Notes under the pieces: generated by a model
What the model was told of the DNA's origin: nothing
What the model saw: only the letters and a program-made list of their open reading frames with translations
The model's database searches: none
Origin: Anomaloglossus baeobatrachus
Taxonomy: Eukaryota; Chordata; Amphibia; Anura; Aromobatidae
Length of the DNA: 64,000 nt
Assembly (NCBI RefSeq): GCF_048569485.1
Contig: NC_134354.1
Coordinates: forward strand, 689,600,084 to 689,664,083
Reading direction: 5' to 3'
Made by a program: the position numbers and the translations under genes
Shown: one piece after another, positions 9,823 through 20,400 of the stretch
How positions within the stretch are numbered: position 1 is the first letter of the stretch
Layout: each line of letters opens with the position of its first letter

Positions 9823-11175
9823 TGTCACGAACCACCGGGGGGGTCACTCAGAAATCCCCCGCGCTGGCTACCAGTACGTCACAATCGGGGGGTAACAAGT
9901 GGGGGTCACCCCTCCTTTATACCTCCCGACCGACAGACAGAGCACGTGATGCGCTCTCTAGCGCCCCTCTTATAGTCAGGCCAATTATGGAATTGCCCGA
10001 CAATAAGCAAGGAGGCCGCTATACTACTTATGCCGATTATTGAAGGGTCCCCGGTGAGAGTAGGGTATATATTCCCCCGACCTCCGCGGGCGGAATATAT
10101 AAAACCTCCCCGAATCTCACTGGCCTCCCCACAATAATCCTTGGCACAAACTCGCTGCCACCAACCGCTTCACGGTAACTATTAGCCGAACACACAGACG
10201 TGGGATTCAAGATCGAGATAACAGAACAGCCCAAGATTAATTATATAATTTAATCAGCCTAAAGCACACTAGAAACTACAATATATACAATAGGGAATCT
10301 ACAGAATATACATATGTCAGAGTACAGTTACAGATAAAGCATGGTTTACAAACAGGCATACACAGTTCCAGCAGTTACCTTGTGCGTCTGGCCACAGGGG
10401 GGCGCTGTAGACCAGGTTTCTAGGATCCTTCCCACAGATGTTTCCTACACGTGACCCCCAGCGAAAGAACACTGGAAAATGGCCGAAGTAGGGTTATCAA
10501 CCTGGGCAAATCCAGGTCCCCTCCTACCTTAGTGACCTCAGAGGGAGCACTGCTCCACCCCTGGCTGGAGTTATGGACAATATCCACAACAGGGGATATG
10601 GCCATAACTTGGCCTGGGAGCGTCGTAGGCAGACGCCAACGCTCTCCTTGTGACAGTTATGAATTTAGCTACAGAACGAGAGGACTCATGACTTGTCTAC
10701 TAGTTCCCCATTGGCTGATATCACGCCTGGGGTATTTCCCCAGGTCCTGCTCCCATAAAAAGGGTGTGCCAGCATCGTCCGCATGCGGAGACACCATTTT
10801 TATGGTTGCCATATTTATCGGAAATATGGCTTGCGAGATATGAACCATTTTTTACTGGAGTCGTTCTGTCTGGATAGTTCCATAGCCTTATAATGAGATA
10901 CAACTCTTGTTACAGGGTGACGGCAGGGGGTCATCCTGCGTCCATTGTTCCCAAGTCATCTAATCTCCATATCAGAGGAGATGGCTGTTGGAGGTGTAAG
11001 TGGAACACAGACCAGTTCCTTTGACACCTATCTGCTAAACAAACCGTTTATCCCTGTGGTAAATTTTCTGATTGAAGGAGTTGTGTGAAGGAAAGGGGGG
11101 GTGACACCAGGAGAGGGCTTCCTGACATAACTTGAATATTATGATTTATCGTCATATCTCCGGATTTACCTCACA
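9823..11175 (-). repeat. Gypsy LTR (3' LTR in transcription order)
   Basis: A complete, uninterrupted LTR of 1353 bp. On the plus strand it runs from TGTCACGAACC to TTACCTCACA, so on the coding strand it starts TGTGAGG and ends TGACA. It is nearly identical to the other LTR. Confidence 0.95.
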
Positions 11176-14100
11176 CCTCCCCCCTTTTGAGGGCGCTAGG
11201 GGGCAGCACACTCCGGTGTTCCCCCGTGCGCCCGTCCGCGACCTCTCCTTGTCGGGACAGCCCGTCTGCGTTACCGTGGTCACGGCCCCTTTTGTGTCGA
11301 ATGGTGAAGTTGTATTGCTGGAGCGCCAGGCTCCATCGCAACAACCTGCCATTCGTCCCGGAGACAGTGTGTAACCAGCTGAGGGGATTGTGGTCCGTCT
11401 CCACGATGAAGTGGCGCCCGTATAGATAGGGTTGCAGACGCTGCAGGGCCCACACTATGGCCAGGCACTCCTTTTCCATCGTGGAATAGGCCACTTCCCT
11501 TGGTAACAGCTTCCTGCTCAGGTACAAGACTGGGTGCTCTTGGCTCGCAGAGTCCACCTGGCTGAGCACCGCACCGAGGCCGAAGTCACTGGCGTCGGTC
11601 TGTACTACAAACGGCCGCGTGAAGTCGGCTGCCTGTAGCACGGGCGGGCTGGACAGGGCGTCCTTTAGGGCCCGGAAGGCTGTCTCGCAGTCCATTGTCC
11701 AATCGACTGCAGAGGGCAGCTTCTTCTTGGTGAGGTCCGTCAAGGGCTTTGCCAGGCTACTATAGCATGGAACAAACCTCCTATAGTACCCAGCGGTCCC
11801 CAAGAAGGACATCACCTGCTTCTTGGTCCTGGGGGTGGGCCAGGATGCGATGGCCTCCACTTTCTCAGGCTCGGGCTTCAGTGTTCTCCCGCCTACCCGG
11901 TGACCGAGGTACTGGACCTCGCTCATGGCCAGCTGACACTTTCCCGGCTTGATGGTCAAACCTGCCTGGTGGATCCGCCTGAGCACCTGTGCTAGATGCT
12001 CTAGGTGATCTTCCCAGGTGGGACTGAAGACGGCAATGTCATCCAGGTACGCGGCCGCGTACCCTTCAAGTCCCTTGAGCAGGGTGTTGACCATCCGCTG
12101 GAAGGTGGCAGGGGCATTCCTCATCCCGAATGGCATCACCGTGGACTCGTACAGTCCAAATGGGGTAATAAAGGCAGAGCGTTCCCTGGCCTTGCGAGTC
12201 AGGGGGATCTGCCAATATCCCCGGCTCAGATCCATGATGGTCAGGTACTGAGCCCCGGCCAACTGATCGAGCAGGTCATCGATGCGTGGCATTGGGTACG
12301 CATCGGCGACCGTGACAGCATTGAGCCCCCTGTAGTCCACGCAGAACCGAGTGGTTCGGTCCTTCTTAGGGACGAGGACTACAGGCGAGGCCCAAGCGCT
12401 GTTGGATGCCTGGATCACCCCCAGCTTCAGCATCTCGTCAATCTCCTGGCGCATGTGTTGCTGCACCTCCAGGGAGACCCGGTATGCTGAACGCCGGATT
12501 GGGGGATGATCCCCAGTGTCCACGTGATGGACAGCCAAGTTAGTCCTTCCGGGCTGGTTGGTAAACAACCCCCGGAAGGGGTGTAGGGTGGCCCACAGCT
12601 GGGACCGTTGGTCTTCCAAGAGCTGGTGGCCAACCTCCACATCCTCAATGGATCCGCCTGCCCTAACCTGGGCTAGCATATCCAAGAGGGTTTCCGCTTC
12701 TCCCTCCTCGGGCAGGTTGCACACGGGGAGCGCACACGCCTCCCGCTCATGATGTGCCTTCATCATGTTCACATGGAAGGGCTTCCGCCTTCCACGGGCA
12801 GGGTCCAGGGTGACCAGGTACGTTACAGGGTTGAGCTGCTGGTACACGAGGTATGGGCCTTCCCAGGCTGCCTGAAGCTTGTCCTGTGGTACGGGGACCA
12901 GTACCCACACCTTTTGACCCACTTGGTAGGTCCTCTCACAAGCGTTCTGGTCGTACCAATGCTTCTGATCGGCCTGGGCTTGAGCCATATTGTCGTGTAC
13001 CAGTTGCGTCAAGGCCTGCATTTTGTCCCGGAAGCGCATGACATACTCGATAACCGACACTCCAGGGGTGGCCAAATCCCCTTCCCAAGCCTCTTTCACC
13101 AGAGCCAGGGGGCCCCGCACACGTCGCCCGTACAGGAGCTCAAACGGTGAGAATCCTGTTGAGGCCTGTGGAACCTCCCGGTAAGCAAATAACAGGTGTG
13201 GGAGATACCGCTCCCAGTCACGCCCATGGGAGTCGACCAACATCTTAAGCATCTGCTTTAAGGTGCCATTGAACCGCTCGCACAGGCCATTAGTCTGTGG
13301 ATGGTACGGGCTGGCCACCAGATGTCGCACCTGGACTTGCTTACAGAGGGCCTCCATCAGCTGGGACATGAATTGGGTCCCCCGGTCAGTGAGCATTTCC
13401 TGGGGAAAACCCACTCTGGAGAAAATCTCCAGCAATGCGGTGGCCACCTTGTCAGCCCGAATGGACGACAAGGCCACTGCTTCTGGGTACCGGGTGGCAT
13501 AGTCCACTACCGTCAGTATGAAGCGTTTCCCGGAGCTGCTGGGGATGGCCAGCGGGCCGACCAGATCCACAGCCACCCTCCTGAAAGGCTCATCGATGAT
13601 TGGCAGAGATACCAGTGGGGCTTTGGGGTGTGGCCCCGCCTTCCCCACTCTCTGACAGGTTTCACACGAACGGCAGTAGGCAGCCACATCGGCCCCCATT
13701 TTTGGCCAGTAGAAATGCTGGTTTAACCTGGCCTTGGTCTTAGCGATCCCTAGGTGTCCGGCCATCGGAATCTCATGTGCGATCCGCAACAACTCCGTCC
13801 GGAACGGATAGGGTACCACCAACTGTCGGTCCCTGGGCCACGCCTCCGGTGAACCCTGCTGGACCGTGACCCGGTACAGCCGTCCTTGGTCCCAGACCAC
13901 TCGCTCCGGGTCCGAGTCCGAGGGAGGCTGTGCCGCCTGCTCCTTTAGAGCTTTCAGGCTGTCGTCAGCTTCTAACGCTGCCTGAAACCCCTGACTAGAT
14001 GTGGCCAGAATCGACGAGACTGTCACATCTTCGGTCAGTACCCCGGGACCTGTGTCCTGGCCTCCACCTGACTCGGCTGCCACTTGGTCAGAAGGGGAAG

Positions 14101-16357
14101 AGCTATCGGACCTCCGGGAGGCCCCTTGGCTTCCAGCACTCCCACTGCGGGTGACAGCGGCCACAGCCGCTGCGACCGTGGGTCGTGCCTGCTCCTCCTC
14201 CGTTCCTGACCAAGTCGCCGGTTCAGGCAGACCTACCTGGCTTCCTGACACCCCGGTTGTGGGGGAACCCTGCACCGAGATCTTACCTGGGAGCACTTCC
14301 GCTCCGGGACCGGCCCCAATCTCACCTGCCTGTTCCCCCCCTGCAGCAACAGAACCCCGCTGTGAAATCTCTGGGGACCCCACATTTGCTGTGGTAGCCC
14401 CCACCCCACACACTGGTCCTCCCCCTGCAGCACCCTGCTCTCTGCTTATCCCTGCAGAGGGCAACAGATCCCAGCTCACAGGCTGATTACTTGTAGAGGC
14501 ATTGTCACACCTTTCTCTGACCCCCTCCCCTGTCACAGCTGCAGCTGAGTGTGTGTCTATGGTGTCTATGCAAGCAGAAATATCAGAGTTCACTCCCTCC
14601 TCCCTTACATCATTCATAGATAACACATCAACATTGTCCGGAGGCATGTCAGTACTGGCTGAAGGTTCAGCCCTTGGGGGGGGCCCAAACTGGGAGGTTA
14701 TCTGCCCCAAATCTGTCCCAAGTAGCACGTTTGCAGGGATCCGATCAGTTACCCCTACCTCCCTCACCCCTCGCCCTGCGCCCCAGTCCACATAAATGCC
14801 AGCAACAGGCAGCGCCGGGTCAATGCCTCCAATCCCGGAGACAGCGAGGGTTTTTCCAGGTATCAAGTCTTGGGGGGACACCATCTCAGGCCGCACCAGA
14901 GTCACCTCCGAGGCGCTGTCTCGCAGTCCTATGGTCACAGACTGGCCGACGGTGACAGGTTGGAAGCTGTCCAGGGACCTACCACCACCCCCACCCACAC
15001 AATACACCTTGGGCGGCCCTTGGGACGGGGACGGAGCCGGGGCCTTGGGACGCTGAGGGCACATGGCCTTGAAGTGTCCAGGTAAGTTGCACTGGTGGCA
15101 CCGTCTTGGTTCTGCCACGGGCCTGGAGAGGGGAGGTGAGGGGGACACCCCCTGCAGTCTAGGGGCAGGTGGGGCAGTCGCAGAGTTCATCTTACCCCCT
15201 CTCCAGGTGCTGCTGGTGGCTGCTCTCCTGGCCTCAGGAGCCCGATTGTTGGTGTAGTCATCGGCCAGGGCAGCTGTAGCCGTGGACCCCTTTGGCTTCT
15301 GGTCTCGGATGAACTGGCGGAGATCCTCAGGGCAGTTCCACAAGAGTTGCTCCGTGATGAACAAGTCCAGGATCTCCGGTCCGGTGGAAAGCTGCAGGCC
15401 TTGGGTCCAGTGGTCGGCAGCTCGGGCAAGTGCCCGCCGGTGGTCAGCCCAGGAGTCCTTTGGTCCCTTCTGTAGGCTCCGGAACTTCTTGCGGTAGGAC
15501 TCTGGAGTGAGGTTGTACTGTTGGATCAGGGCCCGCTTGATGGTGTCGTAGCCCTGATCTGCCTCAGCAGGCAAGTCCCCAAGGATATCCAGGGCCTTAC
15601 CCCTTAAACGGGGGGTCAGGTATTTGGCCCACTGGTCCTTGTCCAGATGGTGCTGCAGGCAAGTCCGTTCAAAAGCAGTCAAGAAAGAGTCCAAGTCTCC
15701 ATCCTTCTCCAGCACTGGGAAGTCCTCAACACGGACCTTTGGAAGTTTGGTGTCTTGAAGGTCACGTGTGGCTGATGAGGGCCGGAGCTGAGCTAGCTGC
15801 AGCTGGTGGTCACGGTCTGCCTGTTGCCGTCGCTCCGCAGCCTCACGCTCTGCCTGGCGCTCTTCACGCGCTGCCTGCCGCTCTGCCCTGCGCTCTGCCA
15901 GGAGTTCCTTGTAGCCCTCCTGGTCTCCAGCCTGGAGAAGGGCCATAGCCATTTGAAGAAGGCTATCCGAGCCTCCCAGGCTCGGTGGAATGGCACGTGG
16001 TGATCTGCGACCCGCTGCGGAGCCTGGTGATTCACTGTCCATTGCAGAGCGGAGGGCTGGCATCTGGCTCGTTGAGGACCCTTGGGTGAGCTGCTCCTCA
16101 TCTTGTCCATAATTGCCAGGTTGTGCGCTGTCCTCTGCAGAACGGTTTTCTGGCGTCGAGCTCCTGGAGGACTCGTGGGCAACTTCCTCATTACTGTCCA
16201 CAGCACCGTCCTCCCTCTCTTCGGCTCCTGCTTTAGCATTGGCCAGTTGCATAGCTCTGCTCCTGGTGCCATCAGCCATTCTTGCAGACTTTTGGTCACT
16301 GACACAGAACTGACACCTGATGCACCCACACACCTTACAGTATCTGCACTCTGACAC
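11171..16357 (-). CDS. Gmr1-like Gypsy gag-pol polyprotein
   Basis: A single open frame of 1728 codons encodes the structural and replication proteins. Approximate residues: glutamine/arginine-rich coiled segment 150-190; capsid-like domain 205-370 (FERTCLQHHLDKDQWAKYL); CCHC zinc knuckle CHQCNLPGHFKAMC near 420; aspartic protease near 480-550 (RDSASEVTLV, NVLLGTDLG); a long low-complexity spacer; integrase HHCC finger near 885-930 and DDE core 940-1030 (AVDLVGPL, LTDRGTQFMS, HPQTNGLCERFN); reverse transcriptase 1290-1480 (YLDDIAVFS near 1436); RNase H 1580-1700 (QTDASDFGLGAVLS). The stop lies within the first bases of the 3' LTR. Translation could begin at the first methionine or at MADGT about 26 residues later; the intervening segment is cysteine-rich. 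The frame looks whole. Confidence 0.95.
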   Translation of the reverse strand: MSECRYCKVCGCIRCQFCVSDQKSARMADGTRSRAMQLANAKAGAEEREDGAVDSNEEVAHESSRSSTPENRSAEDSAQPGNYGQDEEQLTQGSSTSQMPALRSAMDSESPGSAAGRRSPRAIPPSLGGSDSLLQMAMALLQAGDQEGYKELLAERRAERQAAREERQAEREAAERRQQADRDHQLQLAQLRPSSATRDLQDTKLPKVRVEDFPVLEKDGDLDSFLTAFERTCLQHHLDKDQWAKYLTPRLRGKALDILGDLPAEADQGYDTIKRALIQQYNLTPESYRKKFRSLQKGPKDSWADHRRALARAADHWTQGLQLSTGPEILDLFITEQLLWNCPEDLRQFIRDQKPKGSTATAALADDYTNNRAPEARRAATSSTWRGGKMNSATAPPAPRLQGVSPSPPLSRPVAEPRRCHQCNLPGHFKAMCPQRPKAPAPSPSQGPPKVYCVGGGGGRSLDSFQPVTVGQSVTIGLRDSASEVTLVRPEMVSPQDLIPGKTLAVSGIGGIDPALPVAGIYVDWGAGRGVREVGVTDRIPANVLLGTDLGQITSQFGPPPRAEPSASTDMPPDNVDVLSMNDVREEGVNSDISACIDTIDTHSAAAVTGEGVRERCDNASTSNQPVSWDLLPSAGISREQGAAGGGPVCGVGATTANVGSPEISQRGSVAAGGEQAGEIGAGPGAEVLPGKISVQGSPTTGVSGSQVGLPEPATWSGTEEEQARPTVAAAVAAVTRSGSAGSQGASRRSDSSSPSDQVAAESGGGQDTGPGVLTEDVTVSSILATSSQGFQAALEADDSLKALKEQAAQPPSDSDPERVVWDQGRLYRVTVQQGSPEAWPRDRQLVVPYPFRTELLRIAHEIPMAGHLGIAKTKARLNQHFYWPKMGADVAAYCRSCETCQRVGKAGPHPKAPLVSLPIIDEPFRRVAVDLVGPLAIPSSSGKRFILTVVDYATRYPEAVALSSIRADKVATALLEIFSRVGFPQEMLTDRGTQFMSQLMEALCKQVQVRHLVASPYHPQTNGLCERFNGTLKQMLKMLVDSHGRDWERYLPHLLFAYREVPQASTGFSPFELLYGRRVRGPLALVKEAWEGDLATPGVSVIEYVMRFRDKMQALTQLVHDNMAQAQADQKHWYDQNACERTYQVGQKVWVLVPVPQDKLQAAWEGPYLVYQQLNPVTYLVTLDPARGRRKPFHVNMMKAHHEREACALPVCNLPEEGEAETLLDMLAQVRAGGSIEDVEVGHQLLEDQRSQLWATLHPFRGLFTNQPGRTNLAVHHVDTGDHPPIRRSAYRVSLEVQQHMRQEIDEMLKLGVIQASNSAWASPVVLVPKKDRTTRFCVDYRGLNAVTVADAYPMPRIDDLLDQLAGAQYLTIMDLSRGYWQIPLTRKARERSAFITPFGLYESTVMPFGMRNAPATFQRMVNTLLKGLEGYAAAYLDDIAVFSPTWEDHLEHLAQVLRRIHQAGLTIKPGKCQLAMSEVQYLGHRVGGRTLKPEPEKVEAIASWPTPRTKKQVMSFLGTAGYYRRFVPCYSSLAKPLTDLTKKKLPSAVDWTMDCETAFRALKDALSSPPVLQAADFTRPFVVQTDASDFGLGAVLSQVDSASQEHPVLYLSRKLLPREVAYSTMEKECLAIVWALQRLQPYLYGRHFIVETDHNPLSWLHTVSGTNGRLLRWSLALQQYNFTIRHKRGRDHGNADGLSRQGEVADGRTGEHRSVLPPSALKRGEV
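11176..11188 (-). promoter_or_regulatory. Gypsy polypurine tract
   Basis: On the coding strand AAAAGGGGGGAGG lies directly against the start of the 3' LTR, exactly where the plus-strand primer of LTR retrotransposons is expected. It also encodes the final residues of pol (KRGE). Confidence 0.85.
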
Positions 16358-16461
16358 TCTAGTGTTGAGCTAGTCTGAAGATCCCAGCAGCCACAGCTGC
16401 TGCAGGCAGTCTTTAGTGTCTGGGAGTATGGGTCTCACACTCACACACACTATTATCTCGA

Positions 16462-16479
16462 TCCCACCGCTTGCCACCA
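16462..16479 (-). promoter_or_regulatory. Gypsy candidate primer-binding site
   Basis: On the coding strand TGGTGGCAAGCGGTGGGA begins three bases after the 5' LTR. A PBS normally starts TGG, complementary to the tRNA CCA end. The tRNA was not identified. Confidence 0.6.
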
Positions 16480-16482
16480 ATA

Positions 16483-17419
16483 TGTCACGAACCACCGGGG
16501 GGGTCACTCAGAAATCCCCCGCGCTGGCTACCAGTACGTCACAATCGGGGGGTAACAAGTGGGGGTCACCCCTCCTTTATACCTCCCGACCGACAGACAG
16601 AGCACGTGATGCGCTCTCTAGCGCCCCTCTTATAGTCAGGCCAATTATGGAATTGCCCGACAATAAGCAAGGAGGCCGCTATACTACTTATGCCGATTAT
16701 TGAAGGGTCCCCGGTGAGAGTAGGGTATATATTCCCCCGACCTCCGCGGGCGGAATATATAAAACCTCCCCGAATCTCACTGGCCTCCCCACAATAATCC
16801 TTGGCACAAACTCGCTGCCACCAACCGCTTCACGGTAACTATTAGCCGAACACACAGACGTGGGATTCAAGATCGAGATAACAGAACAGCCCAAGATTAA
16901 TTATATAATTTAATCAGCCTAAAGCACACTAGAAACTACAATATATACAATAGGGAATCTACAGAATATACATATGTCAGAGTACAGTTACAGATAAAGC
17001 ATGGTTTACAAACAGGCATACACAGTTCCAGCAGTTACCTTGTGCGTCTGGCCACAGGGGGGCGCTGTAGACCAGGTTTCTAGGATCCTTCCCACAGATG
17101 TTTCCTACACGTGACCCCCAGCGAAAGAACACTGGAAAATGGCCGAAGTAGGGTTATCAACCTGGGCAAATCCAGGTCCCCTCCTACCTTAGTGACCTCA
17201 GAGGGAGCACTGCTCCACCCCTGGCTGGAGTTATGGACAATATCCACAACAGGGGATATGGCCATAACTTGGCCTGGGAGCGTCGTAGGCAGACGCCAAC
17301 GCTCTCCTTGTGACAGTTATGAATTTAGCTACAGAACGAGAGGACTCATGACTTGTCTACTAGTTCCCCATTGGCTGATATCACGCCTGGGGTATTTCCC
17401 CAGGTCCTGCTCCCATAAA
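16483..17419 (-). repeat. Gypsy LTR (5' LTR), first segment before DIRS-B
   Basis: Matches 9823-10759 with no difference seen by eye. The LTR resumes at 23368-23607 and finishes at 24455-24633, with DIRS-B and a MITE in the gaps. Confidence 0.95.
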
Positions 17420-20400
17420 GAAGGGAATTTTGTATACTTACCGTAAATTCCTTTTCTTCTAGCTCCAATTGGGAGACCCAGACAATTGGGTGTATAGCTA
17501 CTGCCTCCGGAGGCCACACAAAGTATTACACTCAAAAGTGTAAGGCCCCTCCCCTTCTGGCTATACACCCCCAGTGGGATCACTGGCTCACCAGTTTAGT
17601 GCAAAAGCAAGAAGGAGGAAAGCCAATAACTGGTTTAAAGACCAATTCAATCCGAAGAAACATCGGAGAACTGCAACCATTCACATGAACAACATGTGTA
17701 CCGAAAAAAAACCCTAAGAAAACAGGGCGGGCGCTGGGTCTCCCAATTGGAGCTAGAAGAAAAGGAATTTACGGTAAGTATACAAAATTCCCTTCTTCTT
17801 TGTCGCTCCATTGGGAGACCCAGACAATTGGGATGTCCAAAAGCAATCCCTGGGTGGGTAAAATAATACCTCGTAATAGAGCCGTAAAACGGCCCCTTTC
17901 TACAGGTGGGCAACCGCCGCCTGAAGGACTTGTCTACCTAGGCTGGCGTCTGCCGAAGCGTAGGTATGCACCTGATAATGCTTGGTAAAAGTGTGCAGAC
18001 TCGACCAGGTAGGTGCCTGGCACACCTGCTGAGCCGTAGCCTGGTGCCGTAATGCCCAGGACTCACCCACGGCTCTGGTAGAATGGGCATTCAGCCCTGA
18101 GGGAACCGGGAGCCTAGCAGAACGGTAGGTTTCAAGAATTGGTTCCTTGAGCCACCGAGTCAGGGTGGATCTGGAAGCTTGCGACCCCTTACGCTGACCA
18201 GCGACAAGGACAAAGAGTGCATCCGGGCGGCACAGGAGCGCCGTGCGGGAATGTAGATCCTGAGTGCTCTCACCAGATCCAACAGATGCAAATCCTTTTC
18301 AAATTGATGGACTGGATGAGGACACAAAGAAGGTAAGGTGATATCTTGATTGAGATGAAAGTGGGATACCACCTTAGGGAGAAAGTCCGGAATCGGACGC
18401 CGAACCCCCTTGTCCTGGTGAAGACCAGGAATGGAGATTTGCATGACAGCGCTGCTAGCTCGGACACTCTCTGAAGAGACGTGACCGCTACTAGAAAGGC
18501 CACTTTCTGTGAAATACGGAAAGGGAAACAACTTTCAAAAGCTCGAAAGGCGGCTTCAAGAGAGTCATTAGAACCTTGTTCAGACTCCAGAGCTCTAATG
18601 GCCGCTTGTACGGAGTGATGAGAAGACAAACTCCCTGCAGGAACGTGCATACCTGCGGAAGTCGGCTAGGCGTTTCTGAAAAAATACAGATAGCGCTGAG
18701 ACTTGTCCTTTAAGGGAGCTGAGCGACCAACTATTTTCCAACCAAGATGGTAGGAAGGAAGGAAAAATAGGCGATGCAAATGGCCAGGGAGAAACTCCTT
18801 GAGCAGAGCACCAAGATAAGAATATCTTCCACGATCTGTGGTAGATCTTGGCGGACGTTGGCTTCTTGGCCTGCGTCATGGTGACAACCACTCCTGAGAT
18901 AATCCTGAAGACGCTAGGATCCAGTACTCAATGGCTACACCGTCATGTTCAGGGCCGCAGAGTTCAGATGGAAAAAAGGGCCCTTGAAACAGCAAGTCTG
19001 GTCGGTCTGGTAGTGGCCACGGTTGGCCTACCGTGAGGTACCACAGATCCGGGAACCCCGACCTCCTCGGCCAATCTGCGACCAATGTTGAACTGAGGCG
19101 TCTGCCGCCAGAGCTCGATGATCGTGAGACTGTGCTATGAAGCCGGAACAAAGTTGTTGTGCCGTGACGCCATTATGTCGACGTCCGGCATCCCGCAGCG
19201 GCGACAGATCTCCTGAAACCCGTCCGGGTGAAGAAACCAGTCCCCTGCGTCCATACCCTGGCGACTGAGGAAGTCTGCTTCCTAGTTTACCACGCCTGGG
19301 ATGTGAACTGCGGATATGGTGGATGCCGTGTCTTCTACCCACGTTAGAATCCGCCGGACTTCCTGGAAGGCTTGCCGGCTGCGTGTTCTTCCGTGGTGGT
19401 TGATGTATGCCACCGCTGTGGAGATATCCGACTGAAATCGGATGTGCTTGCTTTTCAGCCACTGCTGGAAGGCTTGTAGGACAAGATACACTGCTCTGAT
19501 TTCCAGAACATTGAGCTGAAGGGTGGACTCTTGCTGAATCCACGTACCTTGAGCCCTGTGGCGGAGAAAAAACTGCTCCCCACTCTGATAGACTCGTGCC
19601 TGTCGTAACTACCGCCCAGGATGGGGGTAGGAAGGACCTTTTTTCTGACCATGAGGTGGGAAGAAGCCACCACCGTAGAGATTCTTTGGCCGCCTGAGAA
19701 GGGGAGACGTCTCTGTCGATGGGCGTCGACTTCCCGTCTCATCGGCGGGGAATGTCCCATTGTAGTGGACGCAGATGAAACTGCGCGAAAGGGACTGCCG
19801 CCATTGCTACCATCTTACGTGAGAAGTGCATGAGGCGTTTCAATGTGTGCGACTGATCCTAAGGAGAGATTGCAGCCTTGTCTGTAGTGAACGCTGTTTG
19901 TCTAGCGGAAGCTTCACTATCGCTGAGAGAGTATGAAACTCCATGCCTAGATATGTTAGTGATTGGCCCGGGGTCGGATCTGACTTTGAAAAGTTGATGA
20001 TCCACCCGAAACTCTGGAGAGTCTCCAGCGCAACGTTCGGCTGTGTTGGCATGTTCCTTAAGAGGGTGCCTTGACAAGTAGATCTCCCAAACACGGGATC
20101 ACAGAGTGACCTTGAGATTGCAGGACTGGTACTACTGCTGGCATGACCTTAGCGAAGACCCGTGGGGCTATCGCCAGCCAGAAGGCAGGGTTACGAACTG
20201 AAGGTGTTCGCGTCTTATAACAAAGCGTAGAAACGCTGGAGCTCTGGATCAATCGGCACGTGGGGATAAGCATCCTTGACGTCTATCGATGTTAGGAAAT
20301 TTCCTTGAAACATTGAGGCGATGACGGAGCGGGGGATTACATCCGGAACCGCCTGGTGTTCACGAGCTGGTTGAGCCGTGTTAGATCCAGAACGGGACGG

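Noticed and set aside
11187-16354. Several plus-strand open frames of 60-160 codons opposite the Gypsy polyprotein
   Set aside because: They are antisense shadows of a GC-rich coding frame, without recognisable domains or consistent starts.
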